From an uncultured Mycobacterium sp. (GTDB lineage Bacteria; Actinomycetota; Actinomycetes; Mycobacteriales; Mycobacteriaceae), in the NCBI GenBank assembly GCA_900078375.1, contig FLQS01000034.1:42143-106142 (forward strand): a stretch of 64,000 bases of DNA, in the 5' to 3' direction. Below the pieces are notes generated by a model, which saw only the letters and a list, made by a program, of their open reading frames with translations, searched no databases and was not told the origin of the DNA. Both the position numbers and the translations under genes were made by a program. Below are positions 51,990 to 62,305 of this stretch, in pieces (positions within the stretch are counted from its first letter, which is position 1; the number at the start of each line of letters is the position of its first letter).

Positions 51990-53348
51990 ATGACCGTATC
52001 GCCCCCGCGCGAACTCGCACTCGACCTGTACCGCTCGTCGGCGGTGGGGCTGGTGGTCATCGGGCACTGGCTGCTGTCGGTGATGACGTACCACGACGGC
52101 GCATTCGACCGGGACAATCCGCTGGTACTGATGCCCTGGACCCAGTGGGTTACCTGGTTCTTCCAGGTGGTCCCGGTGTTCTTCGCGGTGGCCGGTTTCG
52201 CGAGCGCGGTGTCCTGGGCACGACTGCCCGCCGGCGGCGCCGTTTCGAGACAGCAATGGATCCGACACCGTGTCGCCCGCACCCTGGGCCCGACCGCGGT
52301 CTACGCCGTGTTCGTGCTGGCCGTGATGATGGCGTTGATGGTGGCCGGCATCGGCGGACGGGTGCTGGAGCTGGGCGGTTGGGCATTGGCCATGCATCTA
52401 TGGTTCCTGGCGGTCTACCTCATGGTGGTCGCACTGACTCCCCTTGCGGTGGCCGCGCACCGGCGCTGGGGGCTCGCAGTGCCGGCCGCGCTATCCGCAG
52501 GTGTGGTCCTGGTCGACGCGGTGGGAATCGGTACCGGCCATCCCGAGATTCGGATGGCGAACTACTTCTTCTGCTGGGCCGCGATCTATCAGCTCGGAAT
52601 TGCTTGGCACGGCGGACTTCTGCGTAGGCGAACACTGCTGTCGTTGGCCGGTGTCGCCGCAGCGGCCCTTCTCGTGCTTGTGGTGTGGGGACCGTATCCG
52701 ATCGCCATGATCGGTGTTCCGGGCGATCGGGTGGAGAACAGCGCTCCTCCGTCGGTGTTATTGCTGGCGCTGGCATTCGTCCAGATCGGGGTCCTTTTCG
52801 CAATGGCGCCCATGCTGAACCGGGTGCTCGTGCGGGGCGTGTGGCCGCGGGTGCTGTCCATGGCCAACAACAACGTGCTGGCCCTCTACCTCTGGCACAT
52901 GCTGCCCGTCATCGTCGTGACACTCGTCGGGTACCCGACAGGCTTGCTGCCGCAGCCCCCGCTCGGTTCGGGGCACTGGTGGCTTGCCCGCCTCGAATGG
53001 GAGCTGGTGTTGGCGGTCGTCGCGGTTGCCTTGCTGAGCCTGCTGTGGTGGCAACGCCGGGCGTTCGCGGCGCCGATACCGTCCGTCGTGGTGCCTGTAC
53101 CCAATGTTGTTGCTGAAGCACTGCTTTACGTTGGAACGGCGGCGTGTGCACTCGCGCTCGGCTTCCTCTCCGCCAGCGGTTTCGCACCCGACGGCCGGTT
53201 TCCGGTGGCGACGGCGGCGTTGTTCTGTGCTGGTGCGCTGCTGGTTGCCGTTCGTCCCAAGGAGATTTCACCGGGTCGGGATCAAGAACAACGACCCGAT
53301 CCGATACGTCGGCCGAGTCGAACACGTCAGGCACCTCGCGCGGAGTAG
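51990..53348 (+). CDS. Acyltransferase-3 family membrane protein
   Basis: 452 residues, about 10-11 membrane helices. PRELALDLYRSSAVGLVVIGHWLLSV contains the family His (VIGHW) near the first helix; RHRVARTLGPTAVYAVFVL and ALYLWHMLPVIVVTLVGYPTG match later family blocks. These enzymes move acetyl or other acyl groups to sugars outside the membrane (OafA type). The C-terminus is Arg/Pro-rich and cytoplasmic. Ends before a long hairpin shared with the convergent DUF4189 gene. Confidence 0.84.
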   Translation: MTVSPPRELALDLYRSSAVGLVVIGHWLLSVMTYHDGAFDRDNPLVLMPWTQWVTWFFQVVPVFFAVAGFASAVSWARLPAGGAVSRQQWIRHRVARTLGPTAVYAVFVLAVMMALMVAGIGGRVLELGGWALAMHLWFLAVYLMVVALTPLAVAAHRRWGLAVPAALSAGVVLVDAVGIGTGHPEIRMANYFFCWAAIYQLGIAWHGGLLRRRTLLSLAGVAAAALLVLVVWGPYPIAMIGVPGDRVENSAPPSVLLLALAFVQIGVLFAMAPMLNRVLVRGVWPRVLSMANNNVLALYLWHMLPVIVVTLVGYPTGLLPQPPLGSGHWWLARLEWELVLAVVAVALLSLLWWQRRAFAAPIPSVVVPVPNVVAEALLYVGTAACALALGFLSASGFAPDGRFPVATAALFCAGALLVAVRPKEISPGRDQEQRPDPIRRPSRTRQAPRAE

Positions 53349-53410
53349 GCCACTGATGTGGACGCAAAGCGGCCAAAGGTGTTGATGGCCTTAACAGAAA
53401 ACCCGATAAA

Positions 53411-53440
53411 CGCCCGGGCCGTAGCATCACGGCCCGGGCG
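53411..53440. terminator. Strong bidirectional hairpin between convergent genes
   Basis: CGCCCGGGCCGT (53411-53422) and ACGGCCCGGGCG (53429-53440) form a perfect 12-bp GC stem with a 6-nt loop, 62 nt after one stop and 26 nt from the other. Confidence 0.75.
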
Positions 53441-53466
53441 GATCGGGTCAGCGGCAACACCGGGAC

Positions 53467-54189
53467 TCAGAAGAACGTCGTCGCCGTCGTGCTCGTGCCG
53501 TTGTCACAGGTGATCGTGACGGTCCAGTTCCGGAATCGCGGAACAGCGGGGACGATCCTCAGGTCGTACTTGGAGTTGGCCGGCAAGGCGAAGCCGCGGT
53601 TGTAGTTGTCCGTCGCATACGTGCACTGCGACGACACTCCACTGCGGTCGGTGATGTGAGCCACCATGCCACCCAAGACAGTGTCGAACGAGACCGTCGG
53701 CCCCAGCTTCGGCGCGGGCGGCGGTGGCGGCGGGTCATTCGGCGGCGGCGGGGTGGCCCCGTTCGCACAACCCGACACGATAACCTTTGCGCCTTGCTGG
53801 TTCTGGAGCATGCTCTTGGCCTTGCTCTGGGCGGCGGCGAGCGATGGGGCAGATGCCCCGACCTCTTCTCCGTAGTCGTTCGAGGCGGCCGCAGCACACT
53901 CGTTCGTGGCGATGACCTCGGTCACGCAGTGGCTGCCGCCGTTGTTCACGCAGTTCGTGAGCGCCCCCTGGGCGGCCTGGTCTCTGCTGCCGTTGATCGC
54001 GGAGCCGCCGGCCATCGTGACAGGGGGATTCTCGTTGATGTATCCGAGGGCCAGTGCGATGTACTGGTCAGCTGCGTGCGCTGGCGCGGCTGCGCCGACC
54101 ATTCCGGCGACGGTCGCCGCCGCGGCCAGCAGGGTCGCGGCGATGGTGTGGCTGCGCCGACCGGCACGGCCCTGGTAGATGGTTGTCAT
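53467..54189 (-). CDS. DUF4189 secreted protein with C-terminal extension
   Basis: 240 residues from the ATG at 54189. The signal peptide ends in AHA. The DUF4189 part (about 35-125) has IALALGYINENPPVTM, INGSRDQAAQGALTNCVNNGGSHCVTEVIATNECAAAAS and the expected Cys pairs. A Pro-rich hinge (NDPPPPPPAPKLG) joins an added beta-rich domain (CTYATDNYNRGFALPANSKYDLRIVP to FRNWTVTITCDNG), not part of DUF4189. Similar secreted proteins (Rv1269c type) are common in mycobacteria; function unknown. Confidence 0.83.
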   Translation of the reverse strand: MTTIYQGRAGRRSHTIAATLLAAAATVAGMVGAAAPAHAADQYIALALGYINENPPVTMAGGSAINGSRDQAAQGALTNCVNNGGSHCVTEVIATNECAAAASNDYGEEVGASAPSLAAAQSKAKSMLQNQQGAKVIVSGCANGATPPPPNDPPPPPPAPKLGPTVSFDTVLGGMVAHITDRSGVSSQCTYATDNYNRGFALPANSKYDLRIVPAVPRFRNWTVTITCDNGTSTTATTFF

Positions 54190-54461
54190 GATTCTTGTCC
54201 TTGAGGTAGTCGGGTTCCCTGGCCGTTCACCCGTGTCGCAATAGTCGCGCTCAGCAATGGGCTGGGTAATCGCCGGGAAGCCACAATCCACTGACTCAAG
54301 GGCAGGGTTTCCTATCCGCCAGGCAAGCATCGACGACGTACCACCCACTCCATGCAGGATTCGGGCCGCATTGATACCCGTTCAATCCCCGCGGCAGCCG
54401 CCAGGGCGCGGCACTCAACGTCGCCGCCGCACCACCAGGCATCCTGACTCTCAAGGACGCG

Positions 54462-56042
54462 TCACACCTCTTCGCCGGTCGGGGGCTCATCGGCTTCCGG
54501 CGGTACCGGGACGATGACGGTGATTGCCGTGCTGCCTCCGTGGCCGTCCGCGACGAAGACGGCGAAGCTGTCGTGCGTGGTGCTGAACGGCGCCCCCAAA
54601 GCGGCGGCAAGGTGACGTTGTTCGGCCGTTGGGTTGTAGGTGAAGGAGCCGTCGCTGAATACATCGACGTAGCCGCCGCCCGCACTGGTCGGGTTCACGG
54701 TGTAAGTCAACGGGTCCGAATCGGGATCGGTGACACCCGAGATCGATCCGGTGATGAATCCGATGATGTCGTCGACTTGCAGGTCGGCAACTGTTCCGCC
54801 GGTGGGATTGCCGTTGGCGGGGCTGACGGCAACATCCACCGTCGCGCTGGCGGTGCCGCCGTAGCCGTCGCTGACGGTGACAGTGAAGCTGTCGGCCTTC
54901 ACCGCATCGGGTGCATTTACGGCTGCGGCGGCATGGCGGATGTCGGCGGTGGGCACGTACGTGAACGAGCCGTCGGGGTTGACGGTCACTGATCCCCCGA
55001 GCGCGCTGGTCGTCGGTCCACTGAAGTCAAGGTTGTCGTTGTTGGGGTCGGCGGCTCGTATCTGGCCGGCGACGGTGCCGGTGCCGGCAGACGTGCTGGC
55101 CGTGTAGCCATTGATTACGGGCGGTTGGTTCGTGGCCGTAACGTTGACCACCACGACCGTGGTACTCGTGTCGGGGCCGCTGAGGCCGAGATAGACAGCA
55201 ACGGAATGGATTACGGACTGGAGCCGGCCCATCGGACCCGACAGCCGGTAGCTGGCGCCATTGTCCGCGGTCACGGTGAAGCTGACCGTTCCACCGTGGT
55301 GGGCGACATCCGCGTCGGGAGTGACGGTGAAGCTTCCGTCGGGGTTGACCTGCACGAGGGCGTTGCCAGGCTGGCTGACCGTGTAGATCGGCGTGCCGGC
55401 GTGACGAACGCCGTCACGGAGTTCGCCGGTGACGACGCCGGTGAGGGGGTCTTGGGCGTGTTGAACCGCGGTGATGCTGGGCGGTCGATTGAACAGGGTG
55501 TAGCGCAGTTCGCGGTAGGCCCAGCCCAACACCGCGTTCGCGATCATCAACTGCCGGGGAATATCTGCCGGCGTCGGTCGCAGCGATGCTTCCCGCGTTG
55601 CCGCCGTCGGGCCAGTTGGTCCCGTTGTAACAGCACCGCGCACAACGTTGTTGGTCGATTCCGGCGCCGACAACTGTGCCGCCTCTTTCGATGGCGGCCC
55701 GGGAGCATCCGCGGCGGCGATGCGGACCGGTCGGCGGGTCATCCCCCGCACTTTGGGAGTTCTCGGCTTTGGCGGATTCGCGAGCTCGGACGACGGCCGT
55801 GTTCGGCCGACCGAGGACGTTGCAGACGCGGCAGTGCTGGTGCTGGCGGGCTTGGTGGGACGGTCGTTGCCGTCCGAGGTGTTGCCGTCTGCGCCGGGGT
55901 GTGTGGTATCAGCGTGCGCTAGTCCGGTTCCGCTCGCCATAGCCGCACAGACACCGACGGTGATCGCACCTGCCCCCAGCCAGGAGGCGATCTGACTACT
56001 GCGAGGCCCACCGGCAGTTTTTTCAACGGCGATTGAAATCAT
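54462..56042 (-). CDS. Surface protein with three VCBS/cadherin-like repeats
   Basis: 526 residues from the ATG at 56042. An export segment (WLGAGAITVGVCAAMASGTGLAHA) and a disordered Ser/Thr/Pro linker are followed by LMIANAVLGWAYRELRYTLFNRPPS, then three tandem VCBS-type repeats from about residue 190, each with NPDGSFTY/VTP and a closing SF-V-V-D-G-GG pattern: (NPDGSFTVTPDAD; NPDGSFTYVPTADIRH; SDGSFTYNPTAEQRH). No enzymatic domain and no anchor motif are seen. It is likely an adhesin or wall-associated structural protein. The start is flanked by two matching inverted repeats. Confidence 0.84.
   Translation of the reverse strand: MISIAVEKTAGGPRSSQIASWLGAGAITVGVCAAMASGTGLAHADTTHPGADGNTSDGNDRPTKPASTSTAASATSSVGRTRPSSELANPPKPRTPKVRGMTRRPVRIAAADAPGPPSKEAAQLSAPESTNNVVRGAVTTGPTGPTAATREASLRPTPADIPRQLMIANAVLGWAYRELRYTLFNRPPSITAVQHAQDPLTGVVTGELRDGVRHAGTPIYTVSQPGNALVQVNPDGSFTVTPDADVAHHGGTVSFTVTADNGASYRLSGPMGRLQSVIHSVAVYLGLSGPDTSTTVVVVNVTATNQPPVINGYTASTSAGTGTVAGQIRAADPNNDNLDFSGPTTSALGGSVTVNPDGSFTYVPTADIRHAAAAVNAPDAVKADSFTVTVSDGYGGTASATVDVAVSPANGNPTGGTVADLQVDDIIGFITGSISGVTDPDSDPLTYTVNPTSAGGGYVDVFSDGSFTYNPTAEQRHLAAALGAPFSTTHDSFAVFVADGHGGSTAITVIVPVPPEADEPPTGEEV
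56021..56038. promoter_or_regulatory. Inverted repeat TTTCAA-N6-TTGAAA within the first codons of the VCBS gene
   Basis: A perfect 6-bp inverted repeat (spacer CGGCGA) that covers about codons 2-7 of the gene. It pairs in architecture with the repeat at 56072-56089, centre to centre 51 bp (about five helix turns). Candidate operator. Confidence 0.5.
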
Positions 56043-56460
56043 GCGATCAGCGTAATTGGCCTGTGAAGATATTTCAATGATCGTTGAATGAATCTTTGTG
56101 GGGCTTAACGTGCGGCGATGGGCGGCCAGTTCACCGGTACGGCGCGACAAAGGTGATGCCGGCGTCGGCGGGCGGCCTGCGGATTGAACCGCTTCGCGGT
56201 GGGTTGAGACACCGTTGCGACTCCAGTTGAAGCAGTTCTGCGCCATCCTTGTGCGCGCTGTAACCTGAAAACCGTTCTGCACCAGAGGGTTTTGCTTCCA
56301 CGAGGCGTCTCCTAATGTCGTGGGCAGGCTTCGGCGTAACGGTGTGGATGTGTGAGCGGCGACCGCCTGGTCCCGACGGTCTTCCAGCGGATCGCGTCGC
56401 ACCGAGGGAGACTTGGCTTCGCCCCTCGTTCATTCCCCGGTCCAGGACGGTCTGGAAACC
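56043..56460. other. Intergenic and degenerate region upstream of the VCBS gene
   Basis: 418 bp containing the second operator-like repeat, the likely leftward promoter, and then sequence without a convincing gene up to the carboxylesterase fragment. Confidence 0.5.
56072..56089. promoter_or_regulatory. Inverted repeat TTTCAA-N6-TTGAAT upstream of the VCBS gene
   Basis: The same six-base arms with the same 6-bp spacer (TGATCG), one mismatch. It lies 30-47 bp before the ATG, where a promoter is expected. With the copy at 56021-56038 it makes a two-site repressor arrangement; no cognate regulator is in the window. Confidence 0.5.
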
Positions 56461-56692
56461 CGGCGTTCTCGTGTTCGCCTTCGATAATGTCGACACCCCG
56501 GGGTTTACTGCATACGCGGGCCCGGATGCGCTGCAATCACTCGCCGACGAGATTCACGGCAGCTGGGTGCGGTTCATCAAAACTGGTGTGCCCGCTGATG
56601 ATTGGAAGCCGTACTCCTCGGAGGCAGATATCCGGATTTTCGGGCCGGCAGGTCAACGCAACATCGACGTGCTCTCTGCCTGGGCGTACTGA
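56461..56692 (+). pseudogene. C-terminal fragment of a type-B carboxylesterase
   Basis: The frame reads LVFAFDNVDTPGFTAYAGPDALQSLADEIHGSWVRFIKTGVPADDWKPYSSEADIRIFGPAGQ to a stop at 56692. The block FDNVDTPG-G--ADEIHGSWVRFIKTG-P-----W is the C-terminal signature of para-nitrobenzyl esterases. The catalytic core and start are absent, so it is a relic of a rightward gene. Confidence 0.8.
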
Positions 56693-56702
56693 ATGGCGGT
56701 TG

Positions 56703-56960
56703 CTATTCGGCGGTGCGGAAGTACGGTTCGACCGTGCCGCTGAGCTTGACAACCATGGGGTTTCCGCGACGATCCTTCGCGGTGGGAACTTCAACCCGGA
56801 CCCAACCCTCGGCCACGTTGTACTCGTGAACATTGGTCTTCTCGACACCATTGAAGCGAATACCCACGTCGCGGAGGAGCACCTCTTCGCTATAGAAGGG
56901 GCTGCGCGGATCAATGGAGAGGTGATTTGGCGGAACGTCTGCGGTCTGATCCTCGGACAT
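56703..56960 (-). CDS. DUF3297 family protein
   Basis: 85 residues, full length for the family. NHLSIDPRSPFYSEEVLLRDVGIRFNGVEKTNVHEYNVAEGWVRVEVPTAKDRRGNPMVVKLSGTVEPYF is the complete DUF3297 pattern. Cytoplasmic, function unknown, widely kept in proteobacteria and actinobacteria. Intact despite lying next to the carboxylesterase relic. Confidence 0.88.
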   Translation of the reverse strand: MSEDQTADVPPNHLSIDPRSPFYSEEVLLRDVGIRFNGVEKTNVHEYNVAEGWVRVEVPTAKDRRGNPMVVKLSGTVEPYFRTAE

Positions 56961-57044
56961 GATGGCTTTCGTTCAAATGCTGCGTCTTGAGCTGATTACC
57001 TACGCGACCCAACGGGCCACCAACTCCCAAAATGCTGTCGTGCC

Positions 57045-57120
57045 TGGTGGAGCTAAGGGGATTCGAACCCCTGACCCCCACACTGCCAGTGTGGTGCGCT
57101 ACCAACTGCGCCATAGCCCC
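57045..57120 (-). tRNA. tRNA-Ala (anticodon GGC)
   Basis: 76 nt read leftward from 57120. The acceptor stem GGGGCTA pairs with TAGCTCC (one G-U). The anticodon loop CTGGCAG lies between CCACA and TGTGG (anticodon GGC, Ala codon GCC). The T-loop GTTCGAATC is present, followed by discriminator A and an encoded CCA. The 3' end faces the accessory region at lower coordinates. Confidence 0.96.
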
Positions 57121-57172
57121 AGGTGTGCCCACCGAAGTTACACCACCGACGCGCGCGCCTCAAAATCGCTGG

Positions 57173-58431
57173 TCAGGGCAGCTCGCCAGCAGCTTCCGGG
57201 CCCAGCGGCCGCGGCGGGGTGTGCTCCAACGGCGGGGCATCCCGCGTTTCCGGCGCCAGCAGCCACCCGATCGACGCCAGGACCAGGATCGCGCCGCTGA
57301 TCGCGAACGCCCACTCGAACGAGAAGTGCTGGGCGATCTCCCCAACCCCGAGCGACCCCACGATCGATCCCAGATCGGACATCATCTGGAAGGTCGCCAC
57401 GGCCGTCCCTCCGCGAGCCTTACCGATGATGTCGGCCACCGCGGCCTGCTGCGGCGAGGTGAACACCCCGGTGCCCGCGCCCGCGATGAACGCGCCTACC
57501 AGGAACACCGGCAGCGACGTCGCCGCCCCGACGACCGCCGTCGTCAGCCCGGACGCCGCCAGACCGGCAATCAGCAGTGGCCGACGACCAGTTCGGTCGG
57601 AGAGCCGCCCCGACGGAATCACCGCCGCGACGTTGCCGGCCGCGAACGTTGCCAGCGCCGCGCCCGCGACGCCCGGCCCGCGGTGCAGCGCCTCGGTGAT
57701 GAACAGCGGCACCAGCGCGACCCGCAGCCCGAACGCCGACCAGCCGGTGGCGAAGTTGGACAGCAGCGCCGCCCGGTAGGCCCGGTGGCGCAGCGCGACT
57801 CGCAGCGTCACCGTCAGCTCGTCGGCCGGAGCCGGTGACGCTAGATGCGAATGCCGCAGGTTGATGAACACCACCGCCGCGGCGATCAGCAGCGCCACCC
57901 CATAGATGAGGAACGGCGCGGCCAGACCCAGCCCCGCGGTCAGGCTGCCCATCAGCGGGCCGGCCACCGAGCCGACCAGGAACGCGCTGGAGAACATGCC
58001 CGCAACCCGACCGCGGGCGTCGTGCGGGCTGATCCGGATCATCAGCCCCAGCGCCGAGATGAAGAACATCGTCGAGCCGATCCCGCCCAGCGACCGGAAC
58101 AACAGCAGCTGCCAGTAGGTGTGGGCGAACGCGCACGCCCCCGTCGACACCGCGACGATCAGCAGGCCGCTGACGTAGATGCGCCGCTCCCCCAGACGCT
58201 GCACCAACAGGCCCGACGCGGGGGCGAAGCACAGCCGCATGACCGCGAAGGCGGTGATGACGAACGTCGCGGCGCTGATGCTCACCCCGAAGTTGCGGGC
58301 GAACTGCGGCAGCACCGGCGCGACCACGCCATAGCCGAGGGCGATGACCGCGTTGGCGGCGATCAGAACCCAGACTTCCCGCGGAAGCTTGGCCGCGGCT
58401 TCCGAGGGACAGTCACCCTCCGCGACGGAAC

Positions 58432-58435
<4 letters not shown>
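57173..58435 (-). CDS. MFS transporter (12-TM, drug-exporter type)
   Basis: 420 residues with 12 helices. Motif A is partly conserved (PASGLLVQRLGERRIYVSG; second copy IPSGRLSDRTGRRPLLIAG). ANAVIALGYGVVAPVLPQFARNFGVSISAATFVITAF opens the first helix pair. The start overlaps the pgm stop (ATGA), so it is co-translated with phosphoglucomutase, an unusual partner for an exporter. Substrate unknown. Confidence 0.83.
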
Positions 58436-60066
<1,631 letters not shown>

Positions 60067-60134
60067 GGCGCCAATTCTGCCCCCCTAGGGGCGATACTTG
60101 CTCGCGGATTCATCCACGGTTAAGGGGGTTGCCC

Positions 60135-60533
60135 ATGTTCGGCCATGACAACCGGGAATTGGCGGCCGTGTTCGTCGGCGGTGCGGTGGGAACCCTGGTG
60201 CGCGCCGTCCTGGCGACGGTGTTCGTCGACGACCCGTCCCGCTGGCCGTGGGCGACGTTCGGTGTCAACATCGTGGGCGCTTTCCTGCTGGGCTACTTCA
60301 CCACGCGCCTGCTCGAACGGCTGCCGCTGTCGAGCTACCGTCGCCCCCTGCTGGGGACCGGGTTGTGCGGGGGCCTGACCACCTTCTCCACCATGCAGGT
60401 CGAGACATTGAAGATGATCGAGCACCACCACTACGGCCTGGCGGCCGGCTACACCGTGGTCAGCATCGTCGCGGGCCTGCTGGCGGTGTATGTGGCGACG
60501 GCGCTGGTGCGCCGGGTCAGGATCCGCGCATGA
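60135..60533 (+). CDS. crcB1: Fluoride exporter subunit CrcB1/FluC
   Basis: 132 residues, four helices. GAVGTLVRAVLA, the conserved Asn in TFGVNIVGAFLLGY and the Phe-box GLTTFSTMQVE identify Fluc-type fluoride channels. In mycobacteria two dissimilar subunits are encoded in tandem and may form a heterodimer. The ATG at 60135 follows AAGGGGG. Confidence 0.94.
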   Translation: MFGHDNRELAAVFVGGAVGTLVRAVLATVFVDDPSRWPWATFGVNIVGAFLLGYFTTRLLERLPLSSYRRPLLGTGLCGGLTTFSTMQVETLKMIEHHHYGLAAGYTVVSIVAGLLAVYVATALVRRVRIRA

Positions 60534-60895
60534 GCCTCGCGGTGTGGGCCGGGGTAATGGTGATCGGCGGACTGGGGTCGGTGTCCCGGTTCATGGTCGA
60601 TCGCGCGGTGGCCCGCCGGGCGGCGCGGTCGTTCCCGTTCGGCACCCTCACGGTCAACATCAGCGGCGCGGTGCTGCTCGGCTTCGTCAGCGGGCTGGCA
60701 CTGAGCCATCACGCCGCGCTGCTGGCCGGCACTGCCTTCGTTGGGGCCTACACCACGTTCTCGACCTGGATGCTGGAAACTCAGCGGCTGACCGAGGAGC
60801 GCCAGATCTGGCCTGCGGTCACCAATCTCGTCGTCAGCGTCGTCCTGGGCGTCACCGCGGCGATGCTCGGCCAATGGATTGCGAGCCTGCTGTGA
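60530..60895 (+). CDS. crcB2: Fluoride exporter subunit CrcB2/FluC
   Basis: 121 residues. GGLGSVSRFMVDRAV, TLTVNISGAVLLGF (Asn) and GAYTTFSTWMLETQR (Phe-box). Overlaps crcB1 by ATGA and the DUF190 gene by GTGA, so translation of all three genes is coupled. Confidence 0.94.
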   Translation: MSLAVWAGVMVIGGLGSVSRFMVDRAVARRAARSFPFGTLTVNISGAVLLGFVSGLALSHHAALLAGTAFVGAYTTFSTWMLETQRLTEERQIWPAVTNLVVSVVLGVTAAMLGQWIASLL

Positions 60896-61953
60896 GCGAC
60901 ACCTACCTCAAGCTGACCACCTTCTTCAGCGACCGTCAGCGCGCCGGTTCCCGCTTGCTGGCCGATGCAATGCTCGATCTCTACGCCGAACGCGGGGTGG
61001 CCAACAGCGTGATGCTGCGCGGCATCGCCAGCTTCGGCCCGCGGCACATCATCCGCAGTGACGAGTCGCTGACGTTGTCCGAGGATCTGCCGGTCGCGAT
61101 CACCGCCGTCGACACCGAAAAGACCATCGCCGGGCTGATCGACGACGTCGTCGGCAGCACCACCCGCGGCCTGATCACCCTGGAGCGGGCCCGGCTCTAC
61201 ACCGGTGAGCTGCCCGAGGACGACGGCGCGGTCAAACTCACCGTCTACGTCGGCCGACGCCGCCGGATCAACGGTGCGGCGGCTTTCTACGCGGTGTGCG
61301 ACCTGTTGCACCGCCACCACTTCGCCGGAGCGACGGTGTTCCTCGGCGTGGATGGCACCGCGCTCGGTCGACGGCGTCGTGCCCGGTTCTTCAGCGGCAA
61401 CGCCGACGTGCCGATCATGGTCATCGCCGTCGGCTCCGCCGCACAGGCGCGGCGCGCGCTGCCGGATCTCGAAGCACTGATGGACGAGGCGCTGGTGACG
61501 ATGGAGCGCGTCCAGGTGTGCAAGCGCGACGGCGAACTGCTGGCCCGCCCGCCCAGGCTGCCTGCCGTCGACGCGCACGGCCGCGAGCTGCACCAAAAGT
61601 TGACGATCTACACCGACGAGTCCACCCACCACGACGGGCTGCCCATTCACCGGGCACTGGTACGGCGACTGTGGGAATCAGAGACGGTCGGCGGCGCGAC
61701 CGTGCTGCGCGGCATCTGGGGCTTTCACGGCGACCATAAACCCCACGGCGACAAGCTGATTCAATACGGCCGCCAGGTGCCGGTGACCACGATCGTCGTC
61801 GACACCCCAGAGATCATCGCGGGGTGCTTCGACCTCGTCGACGAGCTGACCGGCCGCCACGGTCTGGTCACCTCCGAGATGGTGCCCGCGATGCTGATGC
61901 GCGACGGTGACGTGCGCAGTGGCGCAACCGATCTGGCCGACTACCTGTACTAA
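60892..61953 (+). CDS. Three-repeat DUF190 protein, coupled to crcB
   Basis: 353 residues from a GTG at 60892. Three successive DUF190 (PF02641) units: about 2-95 (LKLTTFFSDRQRAGSRLLADAMLDLY, GVANSVMLRGIASFG), about 105-200 (VKLTVYVGRRRRINGAAAFYAVCDLLHRHHFAGATVFLGVDG, DVPIMVIAVG) and about 230-340 (QKLTIYTDESTHHDGLPIHRALVRRLWESETVGGATVLRGIWGFG, VPVTTIVVDTP). DUF190 is structurally related to trimeric PII-like proteins, so one chain may form a pseudo-trimer; that is inference. Its overlap with crcB genes points to a role in fluoride response. Corresponds by memory to Rv3071. Confidence 0.9.
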   Translation: MSDTYLKLTTFFSDRQRAGSRLLADAMLDLYAERGVANSVMLRGIASFGPRHIIRSDESLTLSEDLPVAITAVDTEKTIAGLIDDVVGSTTRGLITLERARLYTGELPEDDGAVKLTVYVGRRRRINGAAAFYAVCDLLHRHHFAGATVFLGVDGTALGRRRRARFFSGNADVPIMVIAVGSAAQARRALPDLEALMDEALVTMERVQVCKRDGELLARPPRLPAVDAHGRELHQKLTIYTDESTHHDGLPIHRALVRRLWESETVGGATVLRGIWGFHGDHKPHGDKLIQYGRQVPVTTIVVDTPEIIAGCFDLVDELTGRHGLVTSEMVPAMLMRDGDVRSGATDLADYLY

Positions 61954-61957
61954 CTGA

Positions 61958-62290
61958 TCAGCTGTCGGCCAGCACCGTCAGCAGGATCACCGAGTCGTCG
62001 ACCGCATGCAGGCCGTGCCGTTCCCGCGGAACCACCAGCAGATCGCCTTCCCGACCCTCCCACGCATCGTCGGCGGTGGTCAGCCGGACATTGCCGCGCA
62101 GCACCTGTAGCGTGGTCTCCCCCGGGCTGTGGTGCTCGCCGAGGTCCCGACCGCTCGCCAGGGCGATCAGCGTCTGGCGCAGCTGGTGATCGTGGCCGCC
62201 GTGCACGGTATGTGCGGCGCGCCCACTGTTCGACGAGCGGGCCGCGGCCAGCTGTTCGTCGGCGATCTGGGACAGCGAAACCGAATCCAT
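61958..62290 (-). CDS. Cupin-domain small protein
   Basis: 110 residues from the ATG at 62290 (GGAG six bases before). The cupin motifs appear as LGEHHSPGETTLQVLRG and EGREGDLLVVPRERHGLHAVDDSVILLTVLA, with metal-binding His and Glu positions. Last of a three-gene leftward run, 15 nt after the membrane-protein gene. Confidence 0.83.
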   Translation of the reverse strand: MDSVSLSQIADEQLAAARSSNSGRAAHTVHGGHDHQLRQTLIALASGRDLGEHHSPGETTLQVLRGNVRLTTADDAWEGREGDLLVVPRERHGLHAVDDSVILLTVLADS

Positions 62291-62305
62291 AGCATACTCC
62301 AATTC

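Noticed and set aside
57045..57120. tRNA-Ala as an attachment site for an integrated element
   Set aside because: No integrase gene and no copy of the tRNA 3' end were seen in the window, so no element is annotated; only the hot-spot idea is kept as a finding.
60067..60134. Possible fluoride riboswitch upstream of crcB1
   Set aside because: The leader has a GGGGCGATACTTG stretch, but the paired pseudoknot elements and the conserved CUGAUG-type segment are missing; only CCCCTAGGGG is palindromic.
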